Shown here piece by piece: positions 54,867 to 64,000 of a stretch of 64,000 nt of DNA. Position 1 is the stretch's first letter, and each line of letters begins with the position of its first letter. The notes beneath the pieces were generated by a model. The model saw only the letters and a program-made list of their open reading frames with translations, did not search any database and had not been told where the DNA came from. A program made the position numbers and the translations under genes. The DNA is taken from positions 5,475,356-5,539,355 of the forward strand of contig NZ_KB235896.1 of the NCBI RefSeq assembly GCF_000332135.1. Direction: 5' to 3'. This stretch comes from Anabaena sp. PCC 7108 (GTDB lineage: Bacteria > Cyanobacteriota > Cyanobacteriia > Cyanobacteriales > Nostocaceae).

Positions 54867-55886
54867 TCACTCCTGATTATTTAACATTCCCGTCAACAAT
54901 TCCGACATTTCCCATAAATCTTTATTGCGGTTATCATCATAAATCATCAACGTTCTCGGGTCAGCATGACGGCTCAACTTCTGCACCTTTCTAATATTCC
55001 CATCAGTCGCATCAAGCGCCGCCGTAATCGCCGAATGCCTCACCCTATGCGGTGACATAGGTTTCTTCACCCCCACCGCCTTAAAACTCGCCGACACAAT
55101 TTTATAGATCCCATCCGCCGTCAATCTATGCCCAGAATTATGAAAATCCAACGCCGTAAAAATCGGTAAATTCTCCTGCACATCCCCCCGCGCTATCAAC
55201 CACTGGGCAATGGCAATGCCCACATCCTTAGACATATCCAAATACTCTTCATTCGTTCCCTGACCCTTGCCTAAAATCCGCAACTTGCGACCATAAAAAT
55301 CAAAATCACCCACATTTAACTGACATATTTCCTGGCGACGCAACGCTAAACCCCAAAGCACCATAAAAATTGCATAATTGCGCTTACCAATCAACGTTTC
55401 TCTATCAAACTGCTGAATCACCTTGGCTATCGTCTTAGTATCAACACCCCGCGTATCCCGATAAGCCTTTACCTTTTCCCCCTCCACATCTTCCAGGGAA
55501 TAATTACACACCCCCAACTTCCGCCCCATCTTCGCCAAGGACTTAATCGCCGCCAACCGCCGATTAATCGTCGCCTCCCGCACCCCAGATTTAATCAACA
55601 TCGCCTTATATTTCAGCACCACCATCACCGCTTGCTCCCGCTGCAAGTGCAGAAACTCCAGCACACTATCAGTAGATGGCAACAAGCCCGTCATCTTCGT
55701 AAAAAAATCCCGAATATCCTTCTCATACGCCCTTTTTGTATTGGGATTGCGCTTATCTGCCAACAACTGCGCCAACACATCCGGGTCTTGGTCTAACTGC
55801 GCGTCAAAATACCGAGATATCTTGGCATCCAAACACGCTTCTAACTGAGGAACGATAATTTCTCCCACCCGTGGTTGATTAGACAT
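54867..55886 (-). CDS. Tyrosine-type recombinase/integrase
   Basis: A 339-residue site-specific recombinase. N-terminal SAM-like domain (NPNTKRAYEKDIRDFFTKM) and C-terminal catalytic domain: Arg in LWGLALRRQEICQLN, Lys in GKGQGTN, His-x-x-Arg in SPHRVRHSAI, His in LSRHADPRT and Tyr in MIYDDN. Complete. It may resolve plasmid dimers or move an island; no clear att site was seen. Confidence 0.93.
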   Translation of the reverse strand: MSNQPRVGEIIVPQLEACLDAKISRYFDAQLDQDPDVLAQLLADKRNPNTKRAYEKDIRDFFTKMTGLLPSTDSVLEFLHLQREQAVMVVLKYKAMLIKSGVREATINRRLAAIKSLAKMGRKLGVCNYSLEDVEGEKVKAYRDTRGVDTKTIAKVIQQFDRETLIGKRNYAIFMVLWGLALRRQEICQLNVGDFDFYGRKLRILGKGQGTNEEYLDMSKDVGIAIAQWLIARGDVQENLPIFTALDFHNSGHRLTADGIYKIVSASFKAVGVKKPMSPHRVRHSAITAALDATDGNIRKVQKLSRHADPRTLMIYDDNRNKDLWEMSELLTGMLNNQE

Positions 55887-56216
55887 TTTTCCTCACTGGT
55901 TCGTTCGTGATAATGTATCTTTCCAATAACGTCTATCATAAAACAACAAGTATGGGCATGAATCAAAATATTCCCGAATTAACTAAATACTCCTTGCGGA
56001 AGTTGTCAGGTATGATTTGTCCATGCTATGTCTGTATTTGCCTGTTTTGATATCGAAGTTGATATCAGTTTTTTAGTACATCAATACTAAAGAATTACCC
56101 AAAGCGAAGCAATCGCTTTCTTATCCGGAGGGGTGATCACAGAAAAGGGAAGCAGCTTTAGATGCGTTTGTCCTGATGTCCAGTTTTGTCAAGACGGGAG
56201 TCAAACCCTACTACCA
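55887..56216. other. Intergenic, no gene
   Basis: Promoter region of the integrase and the left flank of the second miniature element. GATATCGAAGTTGATATC (56050-56067) is an inverted repeat. A frame near 56150-56216 (EAALDAFVLMSSFVKTGVKP) looks coding but is cut by the element and was not identified. Confidence 0.45.
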
Positions 56217-56882
56217 GGGGCTAAATGAGCAGCCATGCAGAAAGTTACGATAAGGACTTGATGACCCGTTAGTAACATCCTGACAAGCATGGATAAAACT
56301 GTACCATTTGAACGCCTCTAGTTTTTGTAGCCTGAAATCGGGGTAAAGACAAGATACGCGCAAAATTTATCACGATATTAAGAAATATAAAGAACCTTAA
56401 CAAATACCCCTGAATTTCGGCTATTCATTAGTTATTTTTTCATTTATCCCCTCTTTTGTAAAAATAACGTTACAGTTAGTGGTAATTGAAGCGATACCTG
56501 CGGTGAGCGAAGCTATCGCCAAAGTCACAGCCCTTCAAATTAACTTGACCGAAAAGGGAAGTGGGTGGGTCAAGGAAAAAAGCTTCAAACCCTATCATTT
56601 CATTAGATTCAATCTCAAATATTGCCTAAAATGAACCCAACTAGGCAATGTTTGAAAGACATAAATACATGACTACTTTACAAAACTTTACGTCGTGCTA
56701 AATTTTGCGCGTATCTCGTCTTTACCCCAAATCCTTATGACTACGTTGTCAAATGCTGTATCAAATAAACTTTGGATTAATTGGTACGTTGAGAATTACC
56801 AAAAATATTGATTGACAGAATGCTTATCCAGTAAGAGTTACAGCCTTAGCGTAACTTTCTGTTCGATTGCTCATTTACCCTC
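56217..56882. mobile_element. Tn3-derived miniature element, 666 bp, copy 2
   Basis: Identical to 7265-7930 by inspection, in the same orientation, including the nested element at 56340-56728. Flanking 5-mers are TACCA on the left and TTTAG on the right. TTTAG is the left flank of copy 1. The copies are 48,952 bp apart. Confidence 0.88.
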
Positions 56883-56884
56883 TT

Positions 56885-57132
56885 TAGCTACTATCCACGG
56901 TCAACGCATGAAACAATTAGGTATTGAGACTTATGCTGGACGTATTCAACAACATCAGGACAAGTACCCATGCCAGAGTGATTTTAGTTTTGCTCTCTAC
57001 GGACAACTATGGATCTATGGCATGGAATTATGGGCTGATTTAGCTCTGAACTTAATCGCTCTCAAGCCTCATAAACGCCTCTTTTTTCAACGCGGCTTTC
57101 AGGCTCTATCCCTTATGAAACAAGCTGTTTAA
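56885..57132 (+). pseudogene. Unidentified gene C-terminal remnant
   Basis: LATIHGQRMKQLGIETYAGR and DKYPCQSDFSFALYGQLWIY, ending at 57132. It is likely the end of a gene cut by the miniature element, as the frame begins right at the element's edge. No family recognised. The upstream extension within the element is not coding-like. Confidence 0.5.
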
Positions 57133-57179
57133 CTACCTTGTCACCCGTTGAAGTCAAAATTACTTGCTATGTAAAACAA

Positions 57180-59355
57180 TCACTCAATTTTTAAATTCCC
57201 AAATTTAGGACTCCACCATCCTTTAGCCGTATGAAAATAAGCCACATCCTTATGTTTCTTATCCTTCCAAGACTCCTGACCAGAACACCGCAGCATAGTT
57301 TTACTCTGTCCATCCTTAATATAGCTGTATTCCTCCAAAGGTTTCTTACATACCGGACAGGGATATGAAGTAATTTTTGCAGAAGGCTTGGGAGCATTTT
57401 CATCTTGGGATATTTTACTTTTCGGTGCTTCCCACTTTTTGTTAAAATCGCTCCAAAACAAAATAATGTTTTCACACCCACTCACACATTTGAGAAAGTA
57501 TTTCTTTTTAACTTTGCTGCTAGGAATTTTAGCTAAAAAGTTTTTACAATCAGGACAACGAGTTTTAGAAGTTTCATATTTGCGCTCAACCAAGCTATTC
57601 GTTTTAGTTGTAGCTGATGAATTAACAACCACAGTTTTAGCTTTGGAAAGCGCAGGTACAAAATAATTTTGATTCCAACTAGTCAAATAATGTTGCCAAG
57701 AGTTTTTTCCTTCAGAGATTGCATCTAGTGCATCCTCCATTTTGGCAGTAAATTCCGCTTCTAATAAATCTGGTAAAGCCTTTTTTAAAAACTCATCAAC
57801 TTCCAAACCCAAAGCTGTAGGTTGAAGATTATCTTTTTTCAACTCCACATAATTGCGTTTCTTTAAAGTAGCAACTGTAGGGGCGTAGGTACTAGGACGA
57901 CCAATTCCTTTACGTTCCATCAGTTGTACCAGTTTTGGTTCACTGTACCTTGGTGGTGGTTGGGTTTGTTTTTGGTCATGTCCGGCATTTTCTAAGGTGA
58001 GTGCCTGTCCCTGTTGCAATAAAGGTAAAACCGCATCTTTGCTAAGATTCGTCCAATATTTTGCATAACCGTAAAATTCAATTACTTGCCCTCTAGCTTG
58101 CCATAAAATATTTCCTGATTTCGTAATTACCAGAGTTTTACGAAGTTGAGCAGGACGACATTGAGAAGCCACTGCTCTTTTCCAAATCATCACATACAGG
58201 TTAAACTCATCGGTAGGGAGTTCTTCACGCAATTGAACTGAAGGACGAAAGACATCTGTGGGACGAATAGCTTCATGTGCTTCCTGAGCCGTTTTACTAC
58301 TGCGATGTTTGGCTACTTGCTGGGGGACATTCTGGGGGTCATTTTGTTCCAACCATTTACGCGCACTAGCACAAAACTCAGGACTTAACATTACTGAATC
58401 TGTTCGCATATATGTAATTAACCCTGCCTCATATAGCTTTTGGGCTACCTGCATGGTTTTGTCGGGGGCAAATTTCAACTTTGAACCAGCTGCTTGTTGG
58501 AGGGTGGAGGTGGTAAATGGTGGAGGGGGTTGACGATAAACTAGTTTCCCTTTTCCCTTCTACATGAATAATTTGATGAGGATAACGCTTTGCTTCCTCA
58601 ACTAATCTTGTGGCTTCTGCTTCTGAGAGAACGCGCTTAGATTCGGGTTTTTCTGGGTTATTACCAGCTGCATCATCATGAGTTTCCGTTTCTGGTTCTG
58701 GTGTGTCTGTGGGAGTATTGGCTGTACCTTTGTAAAAAGCCCGAAATCCTTCTTTGTAATCTACCCAGACACTCCAGTAATCTTGGGGAACAAAAACTTG
58801 AATTTCTCTTTCTCGTTGACAAATTAGGTGTAATGTGGCGCTTTGAACTCTACCTACACTTTTTGCACCGTTATTTAATGCCCAAACTAGGGGACTACCT
58901 TTGTAACCTACCAGCTTGTCTAGGCAATCTCGACATAATCCTGCACCTATTAGGTTGGTGTCAAGTTTTCTAGGATGTGCGATCGCATTCTGAACCGCTG
59001 ATGCTGTAATCTCTGTGTAAACTACTCGCTTTGGTTCTCTCAAACCTAAGATTTCTTTGAGATGCCAAGCAATGGTTTCTCCTTCCCGGTCTGGGTCTGT
59101 TGCTAAGACGACTTCATCAACTTGTCTGACAGCGGCTTTTAGTTGTTGAATGGTTTCTTTTGCACGTTGGTCACGGGGTACATAATTGCAGTGGATACTA
59201 TTGCCTTCCATTGTGAATCCTAGTGAATCATCCCCCTCATTGCTGAGTTCGCGGATATGTCCACAACTAGCGCGAACAATCCAATCTGCACCGAGAATTT
59301 GACTCAGTTTTTTGACTTTACCGGGTGATTCGACGACTAGGAGGCGTTTGGGCAT
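57180..59355 (-). pseudogene. topA: Plasmid-type DNA topoisomerase I, one frameshift
   Basis: The 5' part (59355-58429) has Toprim Glu in LLVVESPGKVKKL and Asp in LATDPDREGETIAWHL. The 3' part (58478-57180) has the catalytic Tyr in LITYMRTDS, GIGRPSTYAPT, and two Cys-pair zinc ribbons (TRCPDCKNF, YPCPVCKKP). They overlap in different frames. One extra G in the GGG at 58548-58550 shifts the frame; without it the expected KLVYRQPPPPFTTSTLQQ is restored. About 730 residues, shorter than chromosomal TopA. Confidence 0.9.
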
Positions 59356-59510
59356 AGCACCTGTTTTCTAAATGCTCTATATTGAGTGATTTGTCACAGT
59401 AAGCAATTCCATAGTACATTTTAGTAGATATGTACTACGATTTTACTTTTATTTATTGCTTTTGACTTACAACTTTCTGATGACTGCAATTGGCATCAAT
59501 TTAGCGCATA

Positions 59511-59942
59511 ATGTCCACTGTACCAAACCCTGCTCCCCAACAAATTAATGCTTCTGTTCCCCAAGAAACAATTACTGGGGTAGTAGAACGACTCACTTTT
59601 TACTCAGAGGAGTCTGGGTATACTGTAGCAAGGTTAACTCGCTCCAAATCTCAAGATTTAACAACTATTGTCGGCAGCTTTGCCAATATTCAGCCAGGAC
59701 AAACACTACAACTAACGGGTTTCTGGCGGGAACATCCCCAATATGGGCCACAATTTCAAGTAATCAATTATAAAGAAACTAAACCAGCTACACTTACAGG
59801 TATCGAAAAATATTTGGGCAGTGGATTAATCAAAGGTGTGGGTCCAATCACAGCAAAACGGATTGTTGCCCATTTTGGAACGGAAACACTAGAAATCATT
59901 GAAAATCAAATTGACCGCTTAATTGAAGTTACTGGAGTTTAG
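59511..59942 (+). pseudogene. RecD2-like helicase, N-terminal fragment
   Basis: 143 codons matching the start of RecD2/TraA-like helicases: ITGVVERLTFYSEESGYTVA (OB-like), PQFQVINYKETKPATL, and HhH motif LGSGLIKGVGPITAKRIVAH. It ends at VTGV then TAG, at the edge of the IS at 59932. The helicase motor is missing downstream, so the gene was truncated by the IS and a later loss. Confidence 0.88.
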
Positions 59943-61434
59943 ACTAAATCGGTCATGTTCAAGAAAAAAGGGAGTCTGATTGAATACAGTCCCCCTTTTG
60001 GCGGAAGCTAAGAGAAGAATCACCTACTCTTACTCGCCAATATGAAACGTACCTCCTTAGAAGAATTCCGTCAAGCAGCCTACCAACATTTAGGCAAAGC
60101 GAAAGACGCTACCTTTGAATTGACAGATGCGATATTACTGACTCGAAATGTTTATTGCCTAGCAGAGTTGTCCTTATCACCAGTATTTAGACGCAAGTGG
60201 CCAAGCATCTATGAAGCATTACAAGATAGCAGACCACAGCGACAGAAATTGATGCAGCTATATATCAAACAGATACCAACTGTGGAGCGACCTCTATTGG
60301 CAGGAGATCATACGAACTGGTCACGACCAGATGCAGTCAAACTCAAAGAAAGAACTTATCAACATAGTGGCACATCCATCGCCGGAAATAAACCAATAAC
60401 TGTAGGACAGGGATATAGCACAATAGCCTGGATACCAGAAAAAGAGGGGAGTTGGGCATTACCTTTAAGACATGAACGAATCACAAGTTCTGAAAGTCCT
60501 ATTTCAAAAGCAGTTTGGCAACTCAAACAGGTATGTAAATATTTACCTGTCAGACCAATTTCTGTTTGGGATAGTGAGTATGGTTGTGCGCCTTTTGTCT
60601 TAAAAACTGCGAACATTCCCGCAGATATTCTCGTTCGGTTGCGTTCAAACTTGTGTTTATGGGGTGAACCAGGAGCTTATTCTGGGAAGGGGCGACCCAA
60701 GAAGCATGGTGATAAATTTAAACTCAATGAACCAACAACATGGACTGAGGCGACATCTGTATTAGAAATAAATGACCCAAAATTAGGACTTGTGCGTCTG
60801 AGATTGTGGAAAGATTTACATTTCCGTAAAGCTGCCACAAGCCCAATGTTAATTATCAGAGTTGAACGTCTGGACGCGCAAGGTAACATGAGAGTGTCTA
60901 AACCTTTGTGGTTGGCTTGGGTAGGAGAAGAAATGCCACCCCTAGAGGAAGTTTGGTGTCTTTACTTGCGTCGCTTTACCATTGACCATTGGTATCGCTT
61001 TTTAAAGCAACGTTTACATTGGACAGTTCCAAACTTTGGTACACCTAAGCAATGTGAAAGGTGGAGTGACCTGATGCCGTTGATGACTTGGGAATTGTGG
61101 TTAGCTCGTGATATTGTTACCGATAATCCTCTCCCTTGGCAAAAATCTCAGGGTAATTTGACCCCTGGAAGGGTTGCTCAATCTATGGGTGGAGTTTTTG
61201 CGGCCATTGGTACTCCCACTTCTGCACCCAAACCTCGCGGAAAGTCTTCTGGTTGGGAACCAGGAAAACAGCGTCACCGTAAAAACCGCTGCCCCATTGT
61301 TAAAAAAACAGTATCACGACCACCTAAAGAACCTTCTGTTGCTGTTTAATACTCAAGGTTATTCATACTTTTCCTAAGTCTCTGATTAACTCAGCCCTGC
61401 TGGGTCATTTTTCATGGCTTAGTCTAAACTCCAG
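59932..61434 (+). mobile_element. Insertion sequence, 1503 bp
   Basis: Ends CTGGAGTTTAGACTAA (59932-59947) and TTAGTCTAAACTCCAG (61419-61434), perfect 16-bp inverted repeats. Flanked by TTA on both sides (59929-59931, 61435-61437), a possible 3-bp target duplication. One transposase gene. Since the helicase does not resume after the right end, a deletion followed or the right flank is from elsewhere. Confidence 0.85.
60042..61349 (+). CDS. Transposase (NF041680-like family)
   Basis: A 435-residue protein of a cyanobacterial transposase family related to IS701/IS4-type DDE enzymes. First Asp in LLAGDHTNWSRPD, second in ISVWDSEYGCAPF, and Glu in LEEVWCLYLRRFTIDHWYRF or nearby. C-terminal KKHGDKF and basic KQRHRKNRCPIVKK are typical of the family. 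Family assignment is by pattern memory, so it is approximate. Confidence 0.85.
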   Translation: MKRTSLEEFRQAAYQHLGKAKDATFELTDAILLTRNVYCLAELSLSPVFRRKWPSIYEALQDSRPQRQKLMQLYIKQIPTVERPLLAGDHTNWSRPDAVKLKERTYQHSGTSIAGNKPITVGQGYSTIAWIPEKEGSWALPLRHERITSSESPISKAVWQLKQVCKYLPVRPISVWDSEYGCAPFVLKTANIPADILVRLRSNLCLWGEPGAYSGKGRPKKHGDKFKLNEPTTWTEATSVLEINDPKLGLVRLRLWKDLHFRKAATSPMLIIRVERLDAQGNMRVSKPLWLAWVGEEMPPLEEVWCLYLRRFTIDHWYRFLKQRLHWTVPNFGTPKQCERWSDLMPLMTWELWLARDIVTDNPLPWQKSQGNLTPGRVAQSMGGVFAAIGTPTSAPKPRGKSSGWEPGKQRHRKNRCPIVKKTVSRPPKEPSVAV

Positions 61435-61510
61435 TTAATAACCCAAGTTGCTAATCATCTAGTTAAGGCTGGTAATTGGTAATTGGTGATAAAATCTCAG
61501 TCTTAATCCT

Positions 61511-61858
61511 ATGAATGACTGGACTGTAGAACAAATTGCGTTTCGGTGCTATCGCCTTTCTGTACGTCTTGAACAATTGGCACAGAACTTTCTGCAAATG
61601 GCATCTCTCAGTTTGGATGGGGTTAATGAGGAAGCGGTACTTGGGATTGTTAGAGAAAGTAAAGTATTTTTAGAACTGACAGCGATTGATTTAGATGTGG
61701 ACAGTGCGTTTGAACTGGCTCAAATACAACGTCAATTGTCTCGATGGCATACCCATTGGTTGGAGACTTGGGCAAGTGATTCTAGTCGTCTCCAAATTTC
61801 AACCTTGTCTCAAACCTGGGCAAATCGAATTAGGGAGATGGCAGGAGTTCTAGTTTAA
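61511..61858 (+). CDS. Hypothetical protein, conserved length
   Basis: A 115-residue, mostly helical protein MNDWTVEQIAFRCYRLSVRL, and LELTAIDLDVDSAFELAQIQ; no Cys, no membrane segment. Its location after the IS and near plasmid genes suggests a plasmid gene. Not recognised. The ATG follows a weak RBS. Confidence 0.65.
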   Translation: MNDWTVEQIAFRCYRLSVRLEQLAQNFLQMASLSLDGVNEEAVLGIVRESKVFLELTAIDLDVDSAFELAQIQRQLSRWHTHWLETWASDSSRLQISTLSQTWANRIREMAGVLV

Positions 61859-61950
61859 AGCTTGCTGCATGGTTTTTCGCAGTTGATCATTAGCAGCTAA
61901 TGTGTATTGAGAGGTTGGTTTGTACTTTGAAGCCAACCTGCTAAATATAG

Positions 61951-62598
61951 CTAATTGTTAAATCTTGCTAACAATTCCTCGCGGGATAAATCATTTAATT
62001 GAAGTAATAATTTGCTATATTCCTCCGTTTGTGAATTTAGCAGATTATCAATAATTCTGGATAATTCATCATCTAAATTTCCAAATTTTGCCCTCAACAA
62101 ATTTTCCAAAACTAAACGCTGTCCTTGCTGTACACCTTCTTGTACAGCCTCAGCCCTTGCTTTTTGATAAGCCTCTGTTAACATCATAATTAACTCCTGG
62201 TCATCTTCTGTTAATATTTCCTGAGTTTGCACACTCACACGCCAACTAAAAACCAGTTCTAGAATATTGTGCCGCAACGGGTTTTCCGGTGGTAGTGCAA
62301 CCAATTCTTTCACCGCTTCTTGTTGAACCTTCCCTCTTCCTAACAACCTACATAAAAGCGTTTCATCAGTGACAGGTAACTGGTTAATTGCCACTATCGC
62401 CGTTTTGAAAGCATCAGGCAGAAAAAATACCCCTGGTAGCCAATTATCTAAATCTAGTTTAGCTCCAAAACTCTCCAGTAAACCAGTAGAAGCAGAAGGA
62501 GCGAAAACCCATAAACTTGGTAAATTACCCTCTGGTAAAGAAGTATTTTCCCGTTTGGCTACTAATGCCTTAAGAATAATTAAATTTTTTGAATTATA
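61951..62598 (-). pseudogene. N-terminally truncated protein of a cyanobacterial Rpn-like family
   Basis: The frame reads from 62598 (YNSKNLIILKALVAKREN) to 61951, with PSLWVFAPSASTGLLESFGA, LLCRLLGRGKVQQEAVKEL and C-terminal LLLQLNDLSREELLARFNN. Upstream there is a stop at about 62599 and no good start, and the family normally has about 100 more N-terminal residues, with the nuclease-like ExK region. So the start is lost; the frame from GTG 62394 could still be expressed. Confidence 0.75.
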
Positions 62599-62641
62599 TT
62601 ACAATAGTTATTATGTATAGCCAACTTAATCAAAATTTACT

Positions 62642-62908
62642 ATGAGCATTAGTCTCACACCTAAGCAAGAACGCTTTATTGAAACAAAGCTGCAAACTGG
62701 GAAATACCATTCTGTAGAAGAAGTTCTAGAAATCGCTCTCAAGTTGCTAGATGAGTATGATCGTTCTGAGACAGAATGGGTTGAGGAAGTGCGTGAAAAA
62801 ATTGATGCTGCTATTGCAATTTCAGAACACACAGCACCTATTGACGGTGAAACATTTGTAAATCAAATTTTAGATCGTTTTCAGCAACAGCGACAGGGAC
62901 AAAAATGA
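62642..62908 (+). CDS. parD: ParD-like antitoxin
   Basis: An 88-residue antitoxin, MSISLTPKQERFIETKLQTG and YHSVEEVLEIALKLLDE, RHH-type N-terminus, with acidic C-terminal (GETFVNQILDRFQQQ). It overlaps ParE by 4 bp (ATGA). Binds the promoter and neutralises the toxin. Confidence 0.93.
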   Translation: MSISLTPKQERFIETKLQTGKYHSVEEVLEIALKLLDEYDRSETEWVEEVREKIDAAIAISEHTAPIDGETFVNQILDRFQQQRQGQK

Positions 62909-63210
62909 ATCGTTACGTTATTAATATTCTCGCTAGTCGTGATCTGAGCGAAATTGCTGAATACTTTTCACAAAATAACCTAGAAGCAGGTGAAAAATTT
63001 TTCCAGGAATTTAACCGTAAATGTCAACAATTAATTTCCTTTCCAAATAGTGGTAAAAGCTACTCAGAAATACATGCTGATTTGCGAGGATTACTCCTTG
63101 AAGGCTATATAATTTTTTATAGAGTCTTAGATGTGGATGATGGAATTGAAATTTTGCGGGTAGTAAGTGGTCGTCGTAATCTTCCCTCTGTTTTTGATGA
63201 TTCTCAATAG
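62905..63210 (+). CDS. parE: ParE/RelE-family toxin
   Basis: A 101-residue toxin, YVINILASRDLSEIAEYFSQ, with SYSEIHADLRGLLLEGYIIF and EILRVVSGRRNLPSVF at the end, typical of ParE gyrase toxins. Translationally coupled to the antitoxin. Contributes to plasmid maintenance. Confidence 0.93.
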   Translation: MNRYVINILASRDLSEIAEYFSQNNLEAGEKFFQEFNRKCQQLISFPNSGKSYSEIHADLRGLLLEGYIIFYRVLDVDDGIEILRVVSGRRNLPSVFDDSQ

Positions 63211-63467
63211 AATAAATAGGATAAATTTTACCAGACCGTGAGCTACACTAACGCATTTCTGATGTAGAGTGCATAATTCAGCAACGCTAAATTTATTATA
63301 TCAATTGATAGATGTTGTCATAAATTTTATACCAATGTTTTAGAAATAAGTGTTGAAAAAAAGTAGACACAATCTTATATCTGCAATTACGAAATTTGAT
63401 AGCTGACTCAGAGAAGCAGGATAGTAGAAAATGATGCTTATTCGTAAGTAATTATAAAGATTGAGAC
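63211..63467. other. Intergenic, no gene
   Basis: About 257 bp. AT-rich, with no frame or clear hairpin. Probably the promoter region for the membrane protein gene at 63468. Confidence 0.4.
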
Positions 63468-64000
63468 ATGAGAATACACAATAGTCCTGATTGCAGTAAT
63501 TACCAAATTCCCAAGCAACAGGCAATTGAAGTTTATCCAATAGCATCCCAACGTCGCCCAGTTGATAAAAAAAGTTCAATTTTCTTATTGGTAGCAGCAG
63601 CAACAGCATTAGTGCTGGCAAATACATCCATTAATCACCTGCTGATGTCTGTTTTAATCTTGCTGACTGCCATCATCGCAGCATTTCCCAAATTAGCAAA
63701 TAAATTGCTGACCAAATTTGAAAAATTGCAACGCCGTTGGGGGATCAACTTTTATGCCATTTTAGTTGGCATTATCTGTATAATTTTAACTTTTGATTTC
63801 ACCACAACATCAGCTAATGCCCAATTTTTTAATGGCGCACAAACATGGATGACAGGAGCTTTTGCAGGTATTCCTGCCACTGCTGTTACACTATTTTTTA
63901 ATGTTCTAAGAGCATTGTTTTTGTTGTATCTTGGTATTTCACTGGTGAGAATTGTCAATGCTGCCAGAAATGATGAAGATTGGCAGAATTTAGCGAGAAC
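63468..64000 (+). CDS. Membrane protein, partial (possible type IV secretion-related)
   Basis: From ATG 63468, the first 177 codons are open to the window end. Hydrophobic segments: SSIFLLVAAATALVLA (42-57), LLMSVLILLTAIIAAF (64-79), INFYAILVGIICIILTF (100-116), AGIPATAVTLFFNVLRALFL (about 140-160). There is a small soluble tail. Resembles plasmid-borne secretion or conjugation membrane proteins in general shape, but no family was recognised. The rest of the gene is outside. Confidence 0.72.
   Translation, partial: MRIHNSPDCSNYQIPKQQAIEVYPIASQRRPVDKKSSIFLLVAAATALVLANTSINHLLMSVLILLTAIIAAFPKLANKLLTKFEKLQRRWGINFYAILVGIICIILTFDFTTTSANAQFFNGAQTWMTGAFAGIPATAVTLFFNVLRALFLLYLGISLVRIVNAARNDEDWQNLAR

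Noticed and set aside
56812-56884. Upstream extension of the remnant at 56885 into the miniature element
   Set aside because: This part lies within the repeated element and is identical to the copy at 7.9 kb, where a different gene follows. It is not part of the gene.

Overview
The window comes from a filamentous, Nostocales-type cyanobacterium, and most or all of it looks like plasmid or other accessory DNA rather than core chromosome. The reasons are the frequent GCGATCGC-type octamers, cyanobacterial interspersed repeats, a cyanobacterial plasmid replication gene (CyRepA1 type), two ParA-family ATPases, a MobV-type relaxase, a plasmid-sized topoisomerase I, toxin-antitoxin pairs and many IS/MITE insertions. 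No rRNA, tRNA, CRISPR array or core housekeeping operon was seen.

Layout. 1-4059 (minus strand): an NHLP/NHLM-type peptide export set, made of a double cyclic-nucleotide-binding-domain protein, an HlyD-like adaptor and a C39-peptidase ABC exporter cut by the window edge. 4060-8134: an insertion hot spot with a MITE inside an old gene remnant, an IS4-family element inside an IS630-family element, and a 666-bp Tn3-like miniature element that itself carries a 389-bp Tn3-like miniature element. 8233-9721: a ParA-type ATPase and partner protein with a perfect 42-bp palindrome upstream. 10198-16961: a 2041-residue Ser/Thr-kinase/AAA/GAF/PAS/histidine kinase and its NarL-type response regulator. 17651-31507: a co-directional oxidoreductase island (cupin, three SDRs, two MDR reductases, GMC oxidase, alpha/beta hydrolase, NTF2-like, Gfo/Idh/MocA, isochorismatase, mercuric-reductase-like flavoprotein, DsbA-like protein). 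31508-34898: remnants, a DUF4126 membrane protein and an IS630 element. 35094-38271: a second, smaller redox module (alpha/beta hydrolase, SDR, mercuric-reductase-like flavoprotein) lying between inverted repeat copies. 39640-44471: a split CyRepA1 replication gene full of internal tandem repeats. 44619-50383: a PD-(D/E)XK-like protein, a MobV-Toprim fusion, a PIN toxin-antitoxin pair, an XRE regulator and a second ParA-like protein. 50395-53498: a decayed Tn3-family transposon with a tyrosine recombinase. 54054-55886: an unknown HTH protein and an intact tyrosine recombinase. 56217-56882: a second identical copy of the 666-bp element. 57180-64000: frameshifted topA, truncated recD2-like helicase, an IS, ParDE, and a partial membrane protein.

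The most striking structural point is that the identical 666-bp miniature elements at 7265 and 56217 are in direct orientation 48,952 bp apart, and the DNA between them holds rep, par, mob and integrase genes. The left flank of the first copy and the right flank of the second share the 5-mer TTTAG. This is what would be expected if a roughly 49-kb plasmid had fused into another replicon by recombination between copies of the element, though the other two flanks do not match each other and the idea is an inference.

Functionally, the giant kinase and NarL regulator sit just upstream of the redox island. A duplicated non-coding block recurs before the cupin and DsbA genes and, in part, before one SDR, which suggests co-regulated units. 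The island's substrate cannot be read from sequence alone. Many genes carry single lesions (in-frame stops, 1-nt shifts, deletions), so the region is rearranging and decaying in parts.
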